Below, piece by piece: positions 34,403 through 41,919 of a stretch of DNA of 64,000 nucleotides. A program made the translations under genes and the position numbers. The notes below the pieces were generated by a model. That model did no database searches, was not told the DNA's origin, and saw nothing but the letters and a program-made list of their open reading frames with translations. The first letter of the stretch is position 1; each line of letters opens with the position of its first letter. This DNA is from WHSW01 sp963821345 (GTDB lineage Bacteria; Actinomycetota; Thermoleophilia; Solirubrobacterales; 70-9), in assembly GCA_963821345.1 (NCBI GenBank), contig CAWGDM010000001.1, forward strand, positions 558,001-622,000, read 5' to 3'.

Positions 34403-35148
34403 CCGCCGATTGTTGCGGGTGGGCGCCCGAACCTGCGCGCAAGGACGAGCGAGAGCTCGAACAGCGCGTACAGCGGCGCCATCGAGATCAGCATCGTCAC
34501 CGGGTCGGTGCCGGGCAACAGCATCGCCAGCACTGCGATCACCAGGACCGCGTAGCGGCGGTTGGCCGCCAGCTGCTCGGGGGTGACGATCGCCAGCCGG
34601 GTGACCGCGATCGTCCCGACCGGGATCTGGAACAGGATCCCGACCGAGATCAGGGTGAGGACGAAGAAGCCGTAGTACTCGCTGCCGCGGATCTCGATGT
34701 CGAAGACGTCGGCGTTGAAGCTGAGTAGGAAGTTGAGCGCCGCGGGCATGATCACGAAGTAGGCGAACACGGCGCCGGCGACGAACAGCACCGGGACCAT
34801 CATCAGCAGCGGCAGCACGACGCGCCGCTCGGAGGGCTTGAAGGCGGGGAGCACGAACGAGTACGCCTGGTAGAGGAGCACCGGCAGCGCCAGCAGGATG
34901 CCGGCGTAGAACGAGAGCTTGACCGTGGTGAAGAACGGCTCGGTCGGGCTGAAGGTGATCGGCTCCTTGCCCCCGGGCAGCGGCCCGTTGGCGATCTGCA
35001 ACAGGAGGTTGTTCTGCCAGAAGCAGAGGCCGACCGCCACCGCGAGCACGCTCGCGGAAACGATGATCCGCGTGCGCAGCTCGTCGAGATGCTCGACGAC
35101 GCTGAGCTCGTCGGCGTGGTCGGCCTTCTTCACCTTCACCCGGGCCAC
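34372..35148 (-). CDS. tatC: Sec-independent (twin-arginine) translocase TatC
   Basis: 258 residues with six membrane helices. The TatC signatures are the N-terminal HLDELRTRIIVS, 'SPTEPFFTTVKLSFYAGIL' and the periplasmic loop plus 'FELSLVLARRFGR' at the end. TatC is the receptor for RR-signal peptides in the inner membrane. It follows tatA by 4 bp, and no tatB is seen, as usual in actinobacteria with TatA/TatC-type arrangements in this operon. Upstream in the same transcript are Tat-type ferritin-like cargo genes. Confidence 0.95.
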   Translation of the reverse strand: MARVKVKKADHADELSVVEHLDELRTRIIVSASVLAVAVGLCFWQNNLLLQIANGPLPGGKEPITFSPTEPFFTTVKLSFYAGILLALPVLLYQAYSFVLPAFKPSERRVVLPLLMMVPVLFVAGAVFAYFVIMPAALNFLLSFNADVFDIEIRGSEYYGFFVLTLISVGILFQIPVGTIAVTRLAIVTPEQLAANRRYAVLVIAVLAMLLPGTDPVTMLISMAPLYALFELSLVLARRFGRPPATIGGWSAASSGSS

Positions 35149-35152
35149 GGGC

Positions 35153-35323
35153 TCAGGACTCGCCGCTCAGGTTCTTCTCGTCCGAGTTGCCGGTGATTCC
35201 GTCCTTGAACTCGCGGAAGCCCTTGCCGGCGGACTTGCCGAGCTCGGGGAGCTTTTTCGGGCCGACGATCACCAGCGCGATGATCAGCACGATCGCCAAC
35301 TCCATGGGGCCAATGTTGGGCAT
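35153..35323 (-). CDS. tatA: Sec-independent translocase TatA
   Basis: A 56-residue gene. It begins MPNIGPMELAIVLIIALVIV and continues GPKKLPELGKSAGKGFREFK: the short membrane helix, the conserved 'GPKKLPELG' hinge and an amphipathic helix that define TatA. It lies 29 bp downstream of the cupredoxin gene and 4 bp upstream of tatC, so it is surely co-transcribed. TatA forms the size-variable pore for folded proteins. Confidence 0.95.
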   Translation of the reverse strand: MPNIGPMELAIVLIIALVIVGPKKLPELGKSAGKGFREFKDGITGNSDEKNLSGES

Positions 35324-35352
35324 CTTGTCCTCTTCTCTTTCGGGGCCGGGTC

Positions 35353-35757
35353 CTACTGGACCTCGACCGTTGCCTTCATGAACGGGTGGAAACGGCAGTA
35401 GTAGGAGAACGTCCCGGGCGTATCCAGAGTCACGCTCTTGGAGTCGCCCTGGTCGAGGTCTCCGGTGTCGAACGCGCCGTCGTCCGCGGTCGCGGTGTGG
35501 GCCGTGTCGTCGTGATTGGTGAACGTCACCTCGGTCCCGGCCTGCACCTGGATCGTCTCCGGGACGTACTTGTAGTCGCTGATCTCAACCGCGTCGGTCG
35601 ACTCGGCGGAGCCGGTGGCCGGCGCGGTCGAGGTCGACTCCGGGCCCGCGCTGGTGGTCGAGCTCGAGCCGGAGTCGTCCCCGCCGCACCCCGCGACGGT
35701 CCCGCCGCCGATCGTCGCGCAGACGGCAACCAGTGCTATGTGCTTGCTGAGGGGCAT
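35353..35757 (-). CDS. Cupredoxin-domain lipoprotein (plastocyanin-like)
   Basis: 134 residues from ATG 35757, preceded by GGAGGCGAG. A lipoprotein signal (VAVCATIGGGTVAGCGGDD) is followed by a low-complexity Ser/Thr/Ala linker. A plastocyanin-like domain has the blue-copper ligands in HDDTAHTA and FSYYCRFHPFMKATV (His, Cys, His, Met). It is probably a surface electron carrier. It sits between the ferritin-like genes and tatA, spaced 27-29 bp on each side. Confidence 0.9.
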   Translation of the reverse strand: MPLSKHIALVAVCATIGGGTVAGCGGDDSGSSSTTSAGPESTSTAPATGSAESTDAVEISDYKYVPETIQVQAGTEVTFTNHDDTAHTATADDGAFDTGDLDQGDSKSVTLDTPGTFSYYCRFHPFMKATVEVQ

Positions 35758-35784
35758 CTCGCCTCCTTGCATGGCCCGCCGCCG

Positions 35785-36426
35785 TCAGGACTGGACGAAC
35801 GGCTGGACGGCCTTCAGGACCTCTTCCATGGTCAGGCTGGGGTCGAACGCCTCCGGCGCCGGCGACTCGCCGGCGGCCAGGCGGATTGTCGCCGCGTGGC
35901 GCGCTTCGACCTGGACGATCCCTCCGGCCGTGGCCAGCAGGTCCTTTGACTCGATCATCGGCGCGGCGCCGTTGTAGGCGCTGACGCCGGTGTCCTCGAA
36001 CGTGATCGCCAGCGGGACGAGCTTCTCGGCGCTCGTGAACGCGTCGCCGAAGTCGACCTTCGGGGCCTTGACGGGCGTGCCGCCGAGGTCCTTGATCGTC
36101 GTCGTCAGGGCGTCGACGTGCTCCTGCTCCTCCTGGCCGAAGGTGTCGACGTAGCCGGCGACCTCCTTGCTCAGCCCCGGGGTCTTCGCGGCACCCTGGT
36201 AGAAGGCCGCCTCGAGGTATTCGAGGGTGAGCGCGTAGTTGAGGATGTCGATGTCGTTGGTCGACCCCTGCGCGAACGCCTTGCGGACGAGCGGTGTGAC
36301 CGCCGCCGCGCCGTAGAGGGCTCCGGCCGCGAGCACGCCCTTGATCAGGAAGGTGCTGCGATTGAGGTCTGAGACCTCGATCTTCGCGAGCTCGGGCGCC
36401 CTCGGTGTGGTCTGGATCTGTTCCAT
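35785..36426 (-). CDS. Exported ferritin-like domain protein B
   Basis: 213 residues. The N-terminus DLNRSTFLIKGVLAAGALYG looks like a Tat-type signal in which the second arginine is replaced by serine (NRSTFLIKG), followed by a hydrophobic stretch and AFAQG. The four-helix ferritin-like domain keeps metal-ligand-like positions: LEYLEAAFYQG, EEQEHVDALTTTIKDLGG, ITFEDTGVSAYN and VEARHAATIRL. Likely a secreted di-metal protein. The paralogue upstream shares the layout and the ending 'VLKAVQPF'. Its exact chemistry (iron storage, oxidation or detoxification) is not known. Confidence 0.85.
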   Translation of the reverse strand: MEQIQTTPRAPELAKIEVSDLNRSTFLIKGVLAAGALYGAAAVTPLVRKAFAQGSTNDIDILNYALTLEYLEAAFYQGAAKTPGLSKEVAGYVDTFGQEEQEHVDALTTTIKDLGGTPVKAPKVDFGDAFTSAEKLVPLAITFEDTGVSAYNGAAPMIESKDLLATAGGIVQVEARHAATIRLAAGESPAPEAFDPSLTMEEVLKAVQPFVQS

Positions 36427-36454
36427 GATCGTGTTCCTTTCTCGTCCCGCGCCC

Positions 36455-37117
36455 TTAGGCGAGGAACGGCTGGACCGCGTCGAGGACCTGCTGCATGTCG
36501 GCGCCCTGCGCGAAGGCCCCGTCCGGGGTCGGCTCCTTGCCGGTGAGGACGTTGAGGGCCGCTGCGTGGCGTCCCTCGACCGAGTGGATCGCGAGCGCCG
36601 CCGCGAGGATCTCGGGCGACTCGATGTTCGCCGCCTGACCCAGGTAGGCCGCGGCGCCGAGGTTCTCGACCGTGGCCGCGAGCTCGAGCACCGACCCTGC
36701 GTCGTCGAGCGGGAACTGGGCCTTGGGCTCGTCGGCCACCGGGCCGCCGAGCTTCTTGGCCGTCGCGGTGAGCGCGTCGACGTGCTGCTGCTCGGTGTCG
36801 GCGATGTGCTTGATCAGGGCAAGGTCATCGCCCTTGAACAGGCCGCTCGCGGCGACGTCGTTGTAGAACGCCGTCTCCAGGTACTCGAGCGTCAGCGCGT
36901 AGTTGACGATCCCGAGATCGCCCTCGCCGAACTGCGAGGAGGCCATGTCGGTCGACGTCGTGCTGGTGGTCGAGGTCTCGTCGTCGCTCCCGCAGGCGGC
37001 GAGCAGGACGGCGGACGCCCCGGTGCCTCCCGTGAGGGCGAAGAACTTGCGCCGCGAGACCGGGTCGCGGGCGATCTGCCCGATCGCTCGCCTCTCGGTG
37101 CGCTGGGAAGTACTCAT
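36455..37117 (-). CDS. Tat-exported ferritin-like domain lipoprotein A
   Basis: 220 residues. The signal has a genuine twin-arginine box, SRRKFFALTGGTGASAVLLA, followed by a lipobox (LAACGSDD), so a Tat lipoprotein is expected. The ferritin-like domain contains TLEYLETAFYNDVAASG, DTEQQHVDALTATAKKLGG, VENLGAAAYLGQAAN and VEGRHAAALNVL. It heads the group ferritin A - ferritin B - cupredoxin - tatA - tatC - SGNH, all spaced under 30 bp or overlapping. The combination of Tat cargo and Tat pore in one operon is notable. Confidence 0.88.
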   Translation of the reverse strand: MSTSQRTERRAIGQIARDPVSRRKFFALTGGTGASAVLLAACGSDDETSTTSTTSTDMASSQFGEGDLGIVNYALTLEYLETAFYNDVAASGLFKGDDLALIKHIADTEQQHVDALTATAKKLGGPVADEPKAQFPLDDAGSVLELAATVENLGAAAYLGQAANIESPEILAAALAIHSVEGRHAAALNVLTGKEPTPDGAFAQGADMQQVLDAVQPFLA

Positions 37118-37210
37118 TCCTTCACTCCCGTGGTCGGATACCGGAGAGCATTCGCTCCCCGTCTAGGCCCCACTACGGACGCCGACCCAGGCCGGATCAG
37201 AAAAGGCGGG

Positions 37211-38180
37211 TCAGCCGCGCCTGGCGGCGTCGGCGAGGTGCTCTGCGAGCCACAGGTCCCGCATCCAGTTCTCGACCCCGCCCTTGCGCTGCACGGTCAC
37301 GCCCCCCGTCCCGCCGCGAGCGCTGACCCCCTTCCAGTAGGAGGAGGCGCGCAGCGGCTCGATCGCCGCCTCGACCGCCGGCGGGGCGCCCGATCCGGCG
37401 CGCAGGGTCTCGCCCCTGGTCTTGACCTCGAACGACTCGACGGCTCCGCCGACCGAGACGATCGAGCGGGTCCCCTCGATCGTCACCGAGACGTCGCGAC
37501 CGTGGCGGTTTCCGCGTGTAGACGCTCGCCCCCTCCATCCCGTGCTTGAACGGCTGCGGGCCGAGCGGCTGGCGACGGATCTTCAGCTCCGGTCGCTCGG
37601 CCTCGCTGAAGCCGAGAGCGTCGAGCGTCGGCAGCGCCGAGTCGTAGGCCTGCTGGAGCGTCCCACCCGGCATCAGCAGGCGGATGGCGAGGTAGCCGAC
37701 GAAGAGCAGGATCAGGGGGACGAAGATGATCAGCGACCACTTCGACTGCCACAGCTGCCAGGGGATCACCGCGCAGGCGATCAGCACGATCAGGACCCAT
37801 TCGTTGCGCAGGTTGGAGCGCGCCCAGCCCCAGACCCCGCCGCTTGCCGCGGCGAGCGCCGCCTCGTCGATCGGCTTCACCGCGAGGTCCGCGAGCAGCG
37901 ACGTCTGCGTCGCCAGGGTCGGGTCGGTGACCGGCTCGGTGGGCGAGGTGGCCTCGAACTTGGCGTGGGCCTCGGCGCCGTCGACGTCCCGGCGCTGGAG
38001 ATGGAGCATGACCCCGACGAAGCCGAAGACGATCACGAAGATCGCGATCAGCGCCCCGGTCGGGTGGGCGCTGTTGGAGCCAAAGACCAGCGCGATCGCC
38101 GCGCACAGGACCATCACCACGACGACGCCGACGATCCCGAAGCGCGATGAGCGCCTGAACTCCTGGCGGATGTCGGTCAC
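37211..38180 (-). CDS. Two-helix membrane protein of unknown function, one apparent frameshift
   Basis: About 322 residues after joining two frames. GTG 38180 starts VTDIRQEFRRSSRFGIVGVV; two membrane-helix pairs follow (VVVVMVLCAAIALVFGS, IAIFVIVFGFVGVML; later VLIVLIACAVIPWQLW, IFVPLILLFVGYLAIRLL). A soluble C-terminal half with 'GRDVSVTIEGTRSIVSV' and 'GVENWMRDLWLAEHLAD' completes it. The break at about 37514-37519 sits in a short CG repeat (2 bases missing or 1 extra). It is 8 bp downstream of the catalase-like gene and probably co-transcribed with it. No family name can be given. Confidence 0.65.
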
Positions 38181-38188
38181 GTCATGCC

Positions 38189-39139
38189 CTACTCGGGCAC
38201 TGGCCCGTTCGGCTTGCCCCAGCGGCGGTAGGCCGAGACCGAGTACGCGCGCCGGCGCGCGTGCAGGATCGGGTCCTCGGAGGGCTCGACGCCGTCGGGT
38301 AGCCGCAGCGGGTCGAAGACGTCGATATGGCCGTCCTGCTCGGGGTCGTCGACCACGGCGGTGATCTCGAGTCGCCCGGCGGGCACGAACTCGCGCTCGT
38401 CCGGCCACAGCGCGGTCGGGTCGTCGAGCGGGTCGCCGCCGGTGGGGCGCTGAAGGTGCAGCTCGAAGGCGATCGTGCCGTCGCCGAGGCGCTCTCGCAG
38501 ATCGTCGTAGAGATAGTCGCGCCCGCGCGCCTTCGCCTCGTCGTCGTCGAGGCGATGCTCGCCGGCCTCGGGAATCCAGCGATAGCGGACCGGGTTGCGC
38601 TCGCCGCTCGCGTCGACCAGCCAGTAGGTGTGCGGCGAGTAGTAGGGGGCGGTGGCAAAGCTCTCCAGCGGACCGACGCCGACCGTGCCCTGGATCGCGG
38701 TCTGGGCCTCGGGGTGGGCGGCGAGGAAGGCGCCGAGCTTCTCGAAGTCGGGCTGGCCGGTCTCGGGGTCGGGGCGGCGCAGCTCGAGCAGCTCGAGGAA
38801 CTCCTCGGGCGTGCGGGTGACGAAGGCGGGCGTCGTGGTCGCGAGGATGTCGTGCTCGGAGCCGTCGGCGCCGCGCAGCTTGACCGCGAAGCCGCGCGCC
38901 TCGCGCTCGGCGTCGGCGGCCTCGGGGTCACCGGGACCGTTCGAGAACCGGATCAGGGCTGCGGTGGGCTCGCCGCTGAACGAAAAAGCGCGCGAGAGCG
39001 CGGCGGCCTCCGGCGTGGCGGTGAAGGTCCCCTCGCACCAGGCGCCCTTGGCGTGCAGAGCCCGATTGCCCTCACGCGAGCCGCCGTAGAGGTCGTCGGC
39101 CGCCGAGATCAGCTGCTCGTAGAGATCCTTCTCCGGCAT
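38189..39139 (-). CDS. Catalase-family peroxidase (small, SrpA-like)
   Basis: 316 residues, much shorter than true catalases, like the small catalase-related peroxidases. Landmarks are GTFTATPEAAALSRAFSFSG, 'LIRFSNGPGD', 'DAEREARGFAVKLRG' and the proximal haem-tyrosine region 'HARRRAYSVSAYRRWG' near the C-terminus. Such proteins use haem and peroxide but usually have weak catalase activity. It begins the redox stretch that runs into the ferritin-like/Tat operon. ATG 39139 is used. Confidence 0.85.
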   Translation of the reverse strand: MPEKDLYEQLISAADDLYGGSREGNRALHAKGAWCEGTFTATPEAAALSRAFSFSGEPTAALIRFSNGPGDPEAADAEREARGFAVKLRGADGSEHDILATTTPAFVTRTPEEFLELLELRRPDPETGQPDFEKLGAFLAAHPEAQTAIQGTVGVGPLESFATAPYYSPHTYWLVDASGERNPVRYRWIPEAGEHRLDDDEAKARGRDYLYDDLRERLGDGTIAFELHLQRPTGGDPLDDPTALWPDEREFVPAGRLEITAVVDDPEQDGHIDVFDPLRLPDGVEPSEDPILHARRRAYSVSAYRRWGKPNGPVPE

Positions 39140-39165
39140 CGCCGCTCACCCTATAGCGTGGCCGC

Positions 39166-39918
39166 ATGGAGCTCGGAATCACCGGACGGGTGGCGCTGGT
39201 GATCGGCGGCAGCCGCGGGATCGGCCTGGGGATCGCCGGGGCGCTCGCCCGCGAGGGCGCCCGGGTGGCGATCGCCAGCCGCTCGGCCGAGCACCTGGAG
39301 GCGGCGAAGAGCGCGATCGGCGGCGAGGTGGCGACCTGCGTCGCCGACACCGAGGATTTGGAGCGGATCGCCGCGCTGCCGGGCGAGGTGGCCGGGGAGC
39401 TGGGACCGGTCGAGATCCTGGTCACCAACACCGGCGGACCGCCGATCGGCGCGGCGCTCGACGCAGGCCTCGAAGCCTGGCGCGAGGCCTACAACTCGCT
39501 GATCCTGGCGCCGCGGCTGCTGATCGAGGCGGTGCTGCCTGGGATGCGCGAGCGCGGTTGGGGCCGGATCGTCAACGTCGGCTCGAGCTCGACCCGCGAG
39601 CCGATTCCCGGCCTGGCGCTCTCGAACTCTCACCGGCCGGGACTGGTCGGCTTCCTGAAGACGCTCGCGCGGGAGGTCGCCGCCGACGGGGTGACGGTCA
39701 ACGACGTCGCCACCGGAAGATTTGCGACCGACCGCCTGGCCGCCAACTGGGGCGGCTGGGAGCAGATGGAGGAGCACGCGGCCGGCGACGTGCCGGCGGC
39801 GAGGCTGGGACGCCCGGAGGAGTACGGCGACCTGGTCGCCTTCCTCGCCTCGGAGCGCGCCGCCTACATCACCGGGACGTCGATCCCGATCGACGGCGGG
39901 TTGCTGCGCTCGGTCTAG
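39166..39918 (+). CDS. Short-chain dehydrogenase/reductase lacking the usual YxxxK
   Basis: 250 residues. The Rossmann motif GGSRGIGLGIAGALAREGAR and the 'NTGG' core are normal, and 'IVNVGSSSTREPIPGL' supplies the serine. Where the catalytic tyrosine and lysine should be, the sequence reads LSNSHRPGLVGFLKTLAREV, so the tyrosine is replaced. This is typical of a subgroup annotated as 3-oxoacyl-ACP reductase-like but of unproven function. The C-terminus 'YITGTSIPIDGGLLRS' is standard. It converges on lgt with a 4-bp overlap. Confidence 0.88.
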   Translation: MELGITGRVALVIGGSRGIGLGIAGALAREGARVAIASRSAEHLEAAKSAIGGEVATCVADTEDLERIAALPGEVAGELGPVEILVTNTGGPPIGAALDAGLEAWREAYNSLILAPRLLIEAVLPGMRERGWGRIVNVGSSSTREPIPGLALSNSHRPGLVGFLKTLAREVAADGVTVNDVATGRFATDRLAANWGGWEQMEEHAAGDVPAARLGRPEEYGDLVAFLASERAAYITGTSIPIDGGLLRSV

Positions 39919-40673
39919 GCCGGGGCGGCGCGCAGCTGGCCGCGGCGCGCCTTGACGAACAGCCAGGTGCCGCCGATGGCGATCATCGCGACGCTCAGCA
40001 GCTGGGCCTGGGTGAGCCCGAGGGCGACGTCGTCGTTGCGGCGGACGAACTCGACCAGGAAGCGCTCGGCCCCGGCGAGCACGAGGTAGAGCGCGAACAG
40101 CAGCCCGGGCTGGAAGCGGTCGCGCAGGCGCCAGAGCGCGTAGGCGACCAGGCCCATCGCGATCGTCTCGTAGATCGGCGTCGGGTGGACGGTGACGTCG
40201 GTCGGCACGGTGCCGTCCGGGTAGGCCATCGCCCAGGGGCCATCCCAGGGGATGCCGTAGTCGCCGTCGCCGGAGAGCTGACAGCCGATCCGCCCGATCG
40301 CGTAGCCGATCGCCAGGCCGGGGGCGCAGATGTCGAGCAGCGTCAGGTTGAGCATCCGCCGCCAGCGCGCCCAAAGCACGACCGCGATCGCGCCGCCGAT
40401 CGCGCCGCCGTACCAGACCAATCCCGAGCCCGAGAAGATGTTGCCGAGCAGGTCGCCGGAGACCTGGTCGTAGTTCTCGATCACGAAGTCGAGCCGCGCG
40501 CCGACGATCCCGCCGACGAGGGCGGCGAAGATCATCTCGTAGGCCCAGTCGACCGGCTTGTCGAGCTCCTGCATCCGCCTCGCGACCAACAGCCCGGCGG
40601 CGACGAAGCCGAGCGCGAACATGATCCCGAAGGTCTGCAGGGTGACCGGGCCGAGGTGGATCTCAGGCTGCAT
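39915..40673 (-). CDS. lgt: Prolipoprotein diacylglyceryl transferase Lgt
   Basis: 252 residues, seven membrane helices. The Lgt signature 'GRIGCQLSGDGDYGIPWDGP' appears (the usual form is GRxGNxxNxExxG; here the asparagines are varied as in many actinobacteria), preceded by 'GLVWYGGAIGGAIAVVLWAR' with the conserved 'YGG' and followed by 'HPTPIYETIAMGLVAYALW'. Lgt transfers diacylglycerol to the lipobox cysteine; candidates in this window are the XylF-like protein, cupredoxin and ferritin-like A. It starts at ATG 40673. Confidence 0.93.
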   Translation of the reverse strand: MQPEIHLGPVTLQTFGIMFALGFVAAGLLVARRMQELDKPVDWAYEMIFAALVGGIVGARLDFVIENYDQVSGDLLGNIFSGSGLVWYGGAIGGAIAVVLWARWRRMLNLTLLDICAPGLAIGYAIGRIGCQLSGDGDYGIPWDGPWAMAYPDGTVPTDVTVHPTPIYETIAMGLVAYALWRLRDRFQPGLLFALYLVLAGAERFLVEFVRRNDDVALGLTQAQLLSVAMIAIGGTWLFVKARRGQLRAAPA

Positions 40674-40975
40674 CGACGGCGGAGGTTAGGCGACGGACGT
40701 ACGCTCACCGAGGGCGTTCGCAGGTCACCAACCACCCGCTCGACCCAGCGGCCACATCGAGGGGCGATTGGGGTTGCCACACGAACGTCCCGAACGACCG
40801 TGTATAGCCCCCAACGCGGGACGTTCGCCCTGATCGACGCCCACCGTCCTGCCTGAGGGCGCGTGAAACGAATCGGAAGCGCCGGAGACTGGAATAGACG
40901 ACCGTCGGTAAGGCGCGCTGCCCCGCAGTCGTCCGTCTAGACGGGCCACCAAGTCGCAAGGAGACGTGAGTCCGG
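40674..40975. other. 302-bp intergenic region with a long perfect inverted repeat
   Basis: No gene is supported. CGAACGTCCCG (40782-40792) is a perfect inverted repeat of CGGGACGTTCG (40817-40827), spaced by 24 nt. Further right, TAGACGACCG near 40895 and a related CGTCCGTCTA near 40931 form a weaker repeat. The region lies between two divergent genes (lgt and the NTF2-fold gene) and CAAGGAGACG near 40960 is the latter's ribosome-binding site. The repeat could be an operator or a mobile-element trace. Confidence 0.5.
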
Positions 40976-41383
40976 ATGAACACCAAACAACAGGAGTCCG
41001 ACGGCGCGACGAGGGTCGCCTACATCCTCGGGGTCCCACTCGCAGATGGGGTCGTACGCCAGTGGCCGCAGATGGACGAGATCGTGCGGACCAGCAAGCT
41101 TGTTGCCGACGTCGAGGGCAATTTCCCCGAACTCACGCTGGCGGTCGGCCGCCGCCTGCAACTCGACAACACGATCGTGGTCGAGTGGACCTGCAACTAC
41201 GGCGACGGCCGGCTGTACCGCAACGTGACGATCGGCGAATTGGAGAACGGTGAAGCGGTACGGGTCACCGACTACTGGGGGGAACCGACCACGACCCCGG
41301 AGTGGCGCCAGCCACTGACCGAGCGGCTCGACATGCCTGGCGATGGCATCTGGCCGGACGACGAGCACCTCGGGCATCACTAG
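40976..41383 (+). CDS. SnoaL-like/NTF2-fold protein (divergent N-terminus)
   Basis: 135 residues from ATG 40976. The C-terminal half is typical of the nuclear-transport-factor-2-like family: FPELTLAVGRRLQLDNTIVV, 'EWTCNYGDGRLYRNVTIGEL', then 'RVTDYWGEP'. The first 50 residues do not show the usual helix and 'DP' loop, so this part is divergent or the frame is not all native. Unrelated in detail to the 7-8 kb SnoaL triplet. Function unknown. Confidence 0.7.
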   Translation: MNTKQQESDGATRVAYILGVPLADGVVRQWPQMDEIVRTSKLVADVEGNFPELTLAVGRRLQLDNTIVVEWTCNYGDGRLYRNVTIGELENGEAVRVTDYWGEPTTTPEWRQPLTERLDMPGDGIWPDDEHLGHH

Positions 41384-41415
41384 GGGCCGGTTCGTTGTGG
41401 CCGGTTAGAAAGTCA

Positions 41416-41487
41416 TAGCCCCGGCGAGAGTCGAACTCGCGCTCCCAGGTTGAAAACCTGATGTGCTAACCGTTACACCACGGGGCC
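41416..41487 (-). tRNA. tRNA-Glu (TTC anticodon)
   Basis: The minus strand gives acceptor GGCCCCG with CGGGGCT, D arm GTGGTGTAACGGTTAGCAC, an anticodon loop with TTC (CAGGTTTTCAACCTG) and T arm GCGAGTTCGACTCTCGC. The discriminator is A; CCA is not encoded. A wax-ester-synthase remnant ends right beside its 5' end. Confidence 0.95.
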
Positions 41488-41519
41488 GCTTTGGACCCAG
41501 TCTAGGCACAGATTTGGGT

Positions 41520-41845
41520 TGATCCGCGGATTGGAACGGTCGAACGTACGTTTGTGCCGCGGCGTCTCGGCCTCGGCTCGACGACCAGATGGCGGTCGAG
41601 TCGGAAGCGCGGGTCCTCGACCCAGATCGGCTCACCGAGCGGCGCGGGCGCCACCAGCTGACGAAGCGCGGCGCCAGTTGGAGGCGCGCCGCAATCCGCT
41701 CGGCAAGCTTGTCGGGATCGAGCTGCCCTACCCCATCCGGCAACTCGAGGGTCGCAATCCACCCGACATGCATGTGCGCGCTCGGCGTCTCCACCCGGAG
41801 GAGCGAGGTGTCGAGTGTCGAGAGCGCTGCATCCCGGAAGCATCG
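41520..41845 (-). pseudogene. N-terminal remnant of a wax ester synthase/diacylglycerol acyltransferase
   Basis: Translation of the minus strand gives LSTLDTSLLRVETPSAHMHV, then 'GWIATLELPDG' and 'KLAERIAARLQLAPRF', which is the characteristic WS/DGAT start. After a one-base deletion near 41662 it continues in another frame as QLVAPAPLGEPIWVEDPRFR and 'LDRHLVVEP'. Family members are ~450 residues with an HHxxxDG active site; only ~110 are left and the active site is absent. The remnant stops close to tRNA-Glu, a common recombination spot. No functional start was found. Confidence 0.75.
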
Positions 41846-41919
41846 GCCTTCGACGCCGCCCTTTCTACGGCCGGGTGTCGAGAATCCGGGGCGCCGATTC
41901 GCCGCGCGGTTGACCGGGC

